DNA from: Alkalicoccobacillus murimartini
Lineage (GTDB): Bacteria > Bacillota > Bacilli > Bacillales > Bacillaceae_D
Assembly: GCF_030813245.1 (NCBI RefSeq)
Contig: NZ_JAUSUA010000002.1
Location: 372,001-436,000 of the forward strand
Direction: 5' to 3'
Length of the DNA: 64,000 nucleotides
The position numbers and the translations under genes are program-made. Of this stretch, positions 61,315 to 64,000 are shown piece by piece (within the stretch, counting starts at the first letter, position 1; each line of letters opens with the position of its first letter). The notes beneath the pieces are model-generated. The model had not been told where the DNA came from and ran no database searches. It saw nothing but the letters and a program-made list of their open reading frames with translations.

Positions 61315-63098
61315 TACCTCTCCCCCTCCTTCACTCGATAAGGAATGCTGATTCGAATATGGGTACCTTGTTTTGAATCGAGAGCCTTCAATCCACATTC
61401 CGGTCCAAATCGATTCACTAATCGTTCATGGATGTTTCGTAAGGCATAGCCATGCCTTTGCTGATTTGGTTGATGTAACGATTCATTAAAGGTCTGCACG
61501 TTTACAGGCAATCCTTTTCCGTTATCTATCACATCAATGACCACGACCTCACCTTTTCGATAGGCGCGAATTGCAATCGAATTCGCTGGATCAAGTTCAC
61601 TAAAACCATGCTCGAGGCTGTTCTCTACTAGAGGTTGCAGCAATAGCTTTAATATCAGACATTGCTCCGTTCCGGTTTCCATTCGCACAGAAAAAGTAAG
61701 CTGACCACCTAGCCGGCGCTTCTGTAATTCTAGATAACTTTGGACGTAGGACAACTCTTCCTTTAGTGAAATCCAGAGCTTGCCTTGACTTAGGCTAATC
61801 CGGAATAGTCTAGACAAATCTTCAATGCTTTTGCCAGTATCATTCGCCCCTTCCATTCGTGCTGTCCAACGAATCATATCTAAAGTGTTGTAAAGGAAAT
61901 GGGGATTAATCTGACTTTGTAGCGCTTTCAATTCTGAATCTTTGTTTTGAATCTCTAGCTTATACTTTGTATCAATTAAGTGTTGAATTTGAACGACCGC
62001 TTTATTAAAACGTGAGCCTAGTTGCCCTAATTCATCATCTGAGCGAACCCGTACCTGAGCCGAAAAATCACCGTCTTCCAATCGCCTCGTCTCCCGAGTT
62101 AGTTCAGTAATAGGTTTAATTATGGTGAGCATAAATCCAACAAATGCGATGAGACCAATAACCCCTGCGACAATCATAATAATTTGCATCGTTTTACGAA
62201 TCCCAGTAAATTCGTCTAATATATAATCCTCACTCACTGTTGAGACAAGGTACAGATCTCGACCCTCAACCTTCCGAGTGACAGCGTAATAAGCATCTCC
62301 ATTTTCTTCATCATATTGAAAGGGCCCCGCCTTATCCTGCATTTGCTGGACCACATAGTCATTTGGATAAGATTCTCCAACCAACTGATGATCTTGATGT
62401 GAAAGGACTCGCCCATCCTTCTGTAGCAAAACCGTTTCATCATTCGGATTCAGATACCCATTTGTCATATAGGAATATAACTCTCGTTCATCTAAACGAA
62501 TGCGCACCTGGCCAATTGGTTCCGTAATATCAAATAGATTATTTATCTCACGGAAAAGGGAAATCATCTGGTAGTCTTCTGGAACCCAGCCTTCACTCTC
62601 CATGGCATACGGATCTGTCCATACGATCTTTCCATGTGCATCCTCTGCTTGTTCCTCCCAAAGTAATTCATCCCCACTGATTCGTTCACCTAAATGAAGC
62701 TGTGTTCCATTAATCCCTTCAACCTGAGCTGAATGAACATAGCTTTTGTTGTTCAGATGAAAGGTAAAAAAGCCTCGAATATGATCCTGGAGTCGTTGCA
62801 TTTCCTCGGGATCACTTCCCTCATGATCAACAGGTAACGTCATATATTGACGGAACTCTTCACTATAAATGATGTAGCTAGACAACTCTTCCATTCCATT
62901 CATCACTTCAAGTAAATTGTGTTCAATATGCCGTAAATTCTGTTCGTTGCGCTCAATCACTTGCCTCTCCAAAATCGTATTTGACTGATAATACACAAGC
63001 AAACTAATCGTCGAAGCCGGAATCAAAATAAGCGATAATAAAATAAGAAATGACTTCCAACGCAAACTCCAATCGCGAAAAAACACCCACCTTTTCAT
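61314..63098 (-). CDS. YesM-type sensor histidine kinase
   Basis: A 594-residue kinase. Two membrane spans (about 17-37 and 293-315) bracket an extracytoplasmic sensor domain. HAMP (about 316-368) is followed by the His_kinase domain with LQSQINPHFLYNTLDMIRW (phospho-His) and the ATPase N-box LLLQPLVENSLEHGF. Its stop overlaps the response regulator start by one base. It presumably senses an extracellular carbohydrate, perhaps with the binding protein encoded just upstream. Confidence 0.93.
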   Translation of the reverse strand: MKRWVFFRDWSLRWKSFLILLSLILIPASTISLLVYYQSNTILERQVIERNEQNLRHIEHNLLEVMNGMEELSSYIIYSEEFRQYMTLPVDHEGSDPEEMQRLQDHIRGFFTFHLNNKSYVHSAQVEGINGTQLHLGERISGDELLWEEQAEDAHGKIVWTDPYAMESEGWVPEDYQMISLFREINNLFDITEPIGQVRIRLDERELYSYMTNGYLNPNDETVLLQKDGRVLSHQDHQLVGESYPNDYVVQQMQDKAGPFQYDEENGDAYYAVTRKVEGRDLYLVSTVSEDYILDEFTGIRKTMQIIMIVAGVIGLIAFVGFMLTIIKPITELTRETRRLEDGDFSAQVRVRSDDELGQLGSRFNKAVVQIQHLIDTKYKLEIQNKDSELKALQSQINPHFLYNTLDMIRWTARMEGANDTGKSIEDLSRLFRISLSQGKLWISLKEELSYVQSYLELQKRRLGGQLTFSVRMETGTEQCLILKLLLQPLVENSLEHGFSELDPANSIAIRAYRKGEVVVIDVIDNGKGLPVNVQTFNESLHQPNQQRHGYALRNIHERLVNRFGPECGLKALDSKQGTHIRISIPYRVKEGER

Positions 63099-63130
63099 CG
63101 TAAGCGACAGTCCTTTTACAATAAGTAGTT

Positions 63131-63176
63131 AAAAAAAGCAGCGCGATTCTATGAAAGAATGCCCTGCTCTTTTTTA
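63131..63176 (-). terminator. intra-operon terminator between binding protein and kinase
   Basis: On the minus strand AGCAGGGC-ATTC and GAAT-CGCGCTGCT pair around a 7-base loop, followed by TTTTTTT. It would keep binding-protein mRNA more abundant than the downstream genes. Confidence 0.75.
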
Positions 63177-63188
63177 TCTACTATAGCA

Positions 63189-64000
63189 TCATTGTGTGTT
63201 TACAGCATTTTGAATATTTTGTGCAGCTTCCTCAGGTGTTGAGCGACCAATTGTTATGGCTTGAAGCTCATTCTGAAGCACGTTGTTAACGGCTTGAGGG
63301 AGGACCGCATCATATACAGGAGCTGGTGGAGCTTGTTGTGAGAGCTCTAGCATATCAAGGAACAATGGCTCAAGATCTGCATCACTAGGCATTTCCACAT
63401 CAGCAGCTACCACTCGATTGACCCCAATTAACTCTTGGTAGAAGTCCTCATTAAACATCCACTTTAAAAAGGTTTCTCCTGCTTCTCGTTTTTCACCTTC
63501 TAAGTCGGCATTTAAAGACCACGCATTTCCATATACAGTTGAAATGGTTCCAGTATCCCCTAGAGGGAATGGGGCAATTCCTACATTCATATCATCAGGC
63601 TTATTGGTTAGAATGCTAATCGCACCCCAGTTCCCATCAATCACCATGGCCGAACGCTCTTGGAGGAAGTACTCAATCATCTGATTATCATCAATGGTGT
63701 TCAAATCTTCATTAAATGCACCAATGTCTACTAGCTCATCAATCACACCAAGCGCCTCAACAAAGTCATCATCTGTAAAAGCACGCTCTCCTTCAAGAAC
63801 TTGAGCGATAAAATCGTTGCCTGTAAAACGATCAGCAATGGTTGAGATATACACAGATTGAAGCACCCACGAAGCCGAATTTCCTAGAGCAATCGGAGTT
63901 GTATCCTCAGCCTTTAGATCTTCAATAAGCTCCTTAAACTCATCATACGTTTGCGGGAACTCCTCATAACCCAGATCATTTAACATATCAACATTATAAT
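63189..64000 (-). CDS. extracellular sugar-binding protein of an ABC transporter (partial)
   Basis: The C-terminal ~270 residues of a solute-binding protein; the frame is open to the window edge, so the N-terminus and signal peptide are missing. YEEFPQTYDEFKELIEDLKA, the ERSAMVIDGNW motif and KWMFNEDFYQEL are typical of family 1 (MalE/MsmE-like) sugar-binding proteins. It is the first gene visible of the transporter locus; kinase, regulator and two permeases follow. Confidence 0.92.
   Translation of the reverse strand, partial: YNVDMLNDLGYEEFPQTYDEFKELIEDLKAEDTTPIALGNSASWVLQSVYISTIADRFTGNDFIAQVLEGERAFTDDDFVEALGVIDELVDIGAFNEDLNTIDDNQMIEYFLQERSAMVIDGNWGAISILTNKPDDMNVGIAPFPLGDTGTISTVYGNAWSLNADLEGEKREAGETFLKWMFNEDFYQELIGVNRVVAADVEMPSDADLEPLFLDMLELSQQAPPAPVYDAVLPQAVNNVLQNELQAITIGRSTPEEAAQNIQNAVNTQ

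Overview
The window looks like chromosomal DNA of a motile, low-GC, Gram-positive member of the Bacillaceae. The evidence is strong AAGGAGG-type ribosome binding sites, TTG and GTG starts, cre-like boxes, a sigma-D type flagellin promoter, a CsrA site in the flagellin leader, WXG100/LXG-type secreted proteins and a YesMN-type two-component system. No tRNA, rRNA, CRISPR or intact insertion sequence was seen.

Layout. 1-3.7 kb: end of a TRAP-type transporter operon, then an L7/L12-like membrane protein, a YkvA-like protein and a NERD protein. 4.2-10.3 kb: a lactose/galactoside unit on the minus strand (LacI regulator, GH42 beta-galactosidase, galK, galT). 10.5-12.3 kb: a 35-residue membrane peptide and a beta-helix protein. 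12.8-25.6 kb: a 12-gene minus-strand exopolysaccharide operon (priming transferase, two GT4 transferases, ManC, RmlA, RmlC, RmlB, GT2, flippase, SAF-type oxidoreductase, polymerase, glycoside hydrolase), headed by a sigma-A promoter and a leader of about 380 nt rich in predicted RNA stems. 26.3-32.8 kb: a large GW/SH3 autolysin, a VanZ-like protein, a lipoprotein, UspA and small proteins. 33-43.4 kb: a flagellin glycosylation island. neuB-neuC-neuA on the plus strand converge on a minus-strand set: hag, unknown, Maf glycosyltransferase, methyltransferase, ATP-grasp enzyme and a Rieske/metallo-beta-lactamase-like protein that closely resembles vertebrate CMP-N-acetylneuraminate hydroxylase (CMAH). 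43.5-45 kb: a histidyl-tRNA synthetase whose leader encodes a short peptide with three consecutive His codons, followed by a terminator. 45-51.5 kb: GNAT, aminotransferase, small membrane proteins and a zinc-ribbon/TcaA-like group. 51.4-57.8 kb: a type VII (LXG-like) effector cassette carrying the scar of an old tandem duplication, then a soluble MCP-like sensor. 58.4-64 kb: a CUT1 sugar ABC transporter with its YesM/YesN-type two-component system.

The most notable observations are: (1) the CMAH-like gene next to neuBCA, Maf and flagellin, suggesting a hydroxylated sialic acid on the flagellum; (2) apparent ribosome-mediated His attenuation of a tRNA synthetase, unusual in Firmicutes where T-boxes dominate; (3) a fossil duplication of a type VII cassette that left an orphan immunity-like gene, plus a C-terminal domain shared by the effector and its neighbours; (4) several families of short-period degenerate intergenic repeat arrays, each built on its own core word. 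All functions are inferred from sequence recognition; no database search was run.
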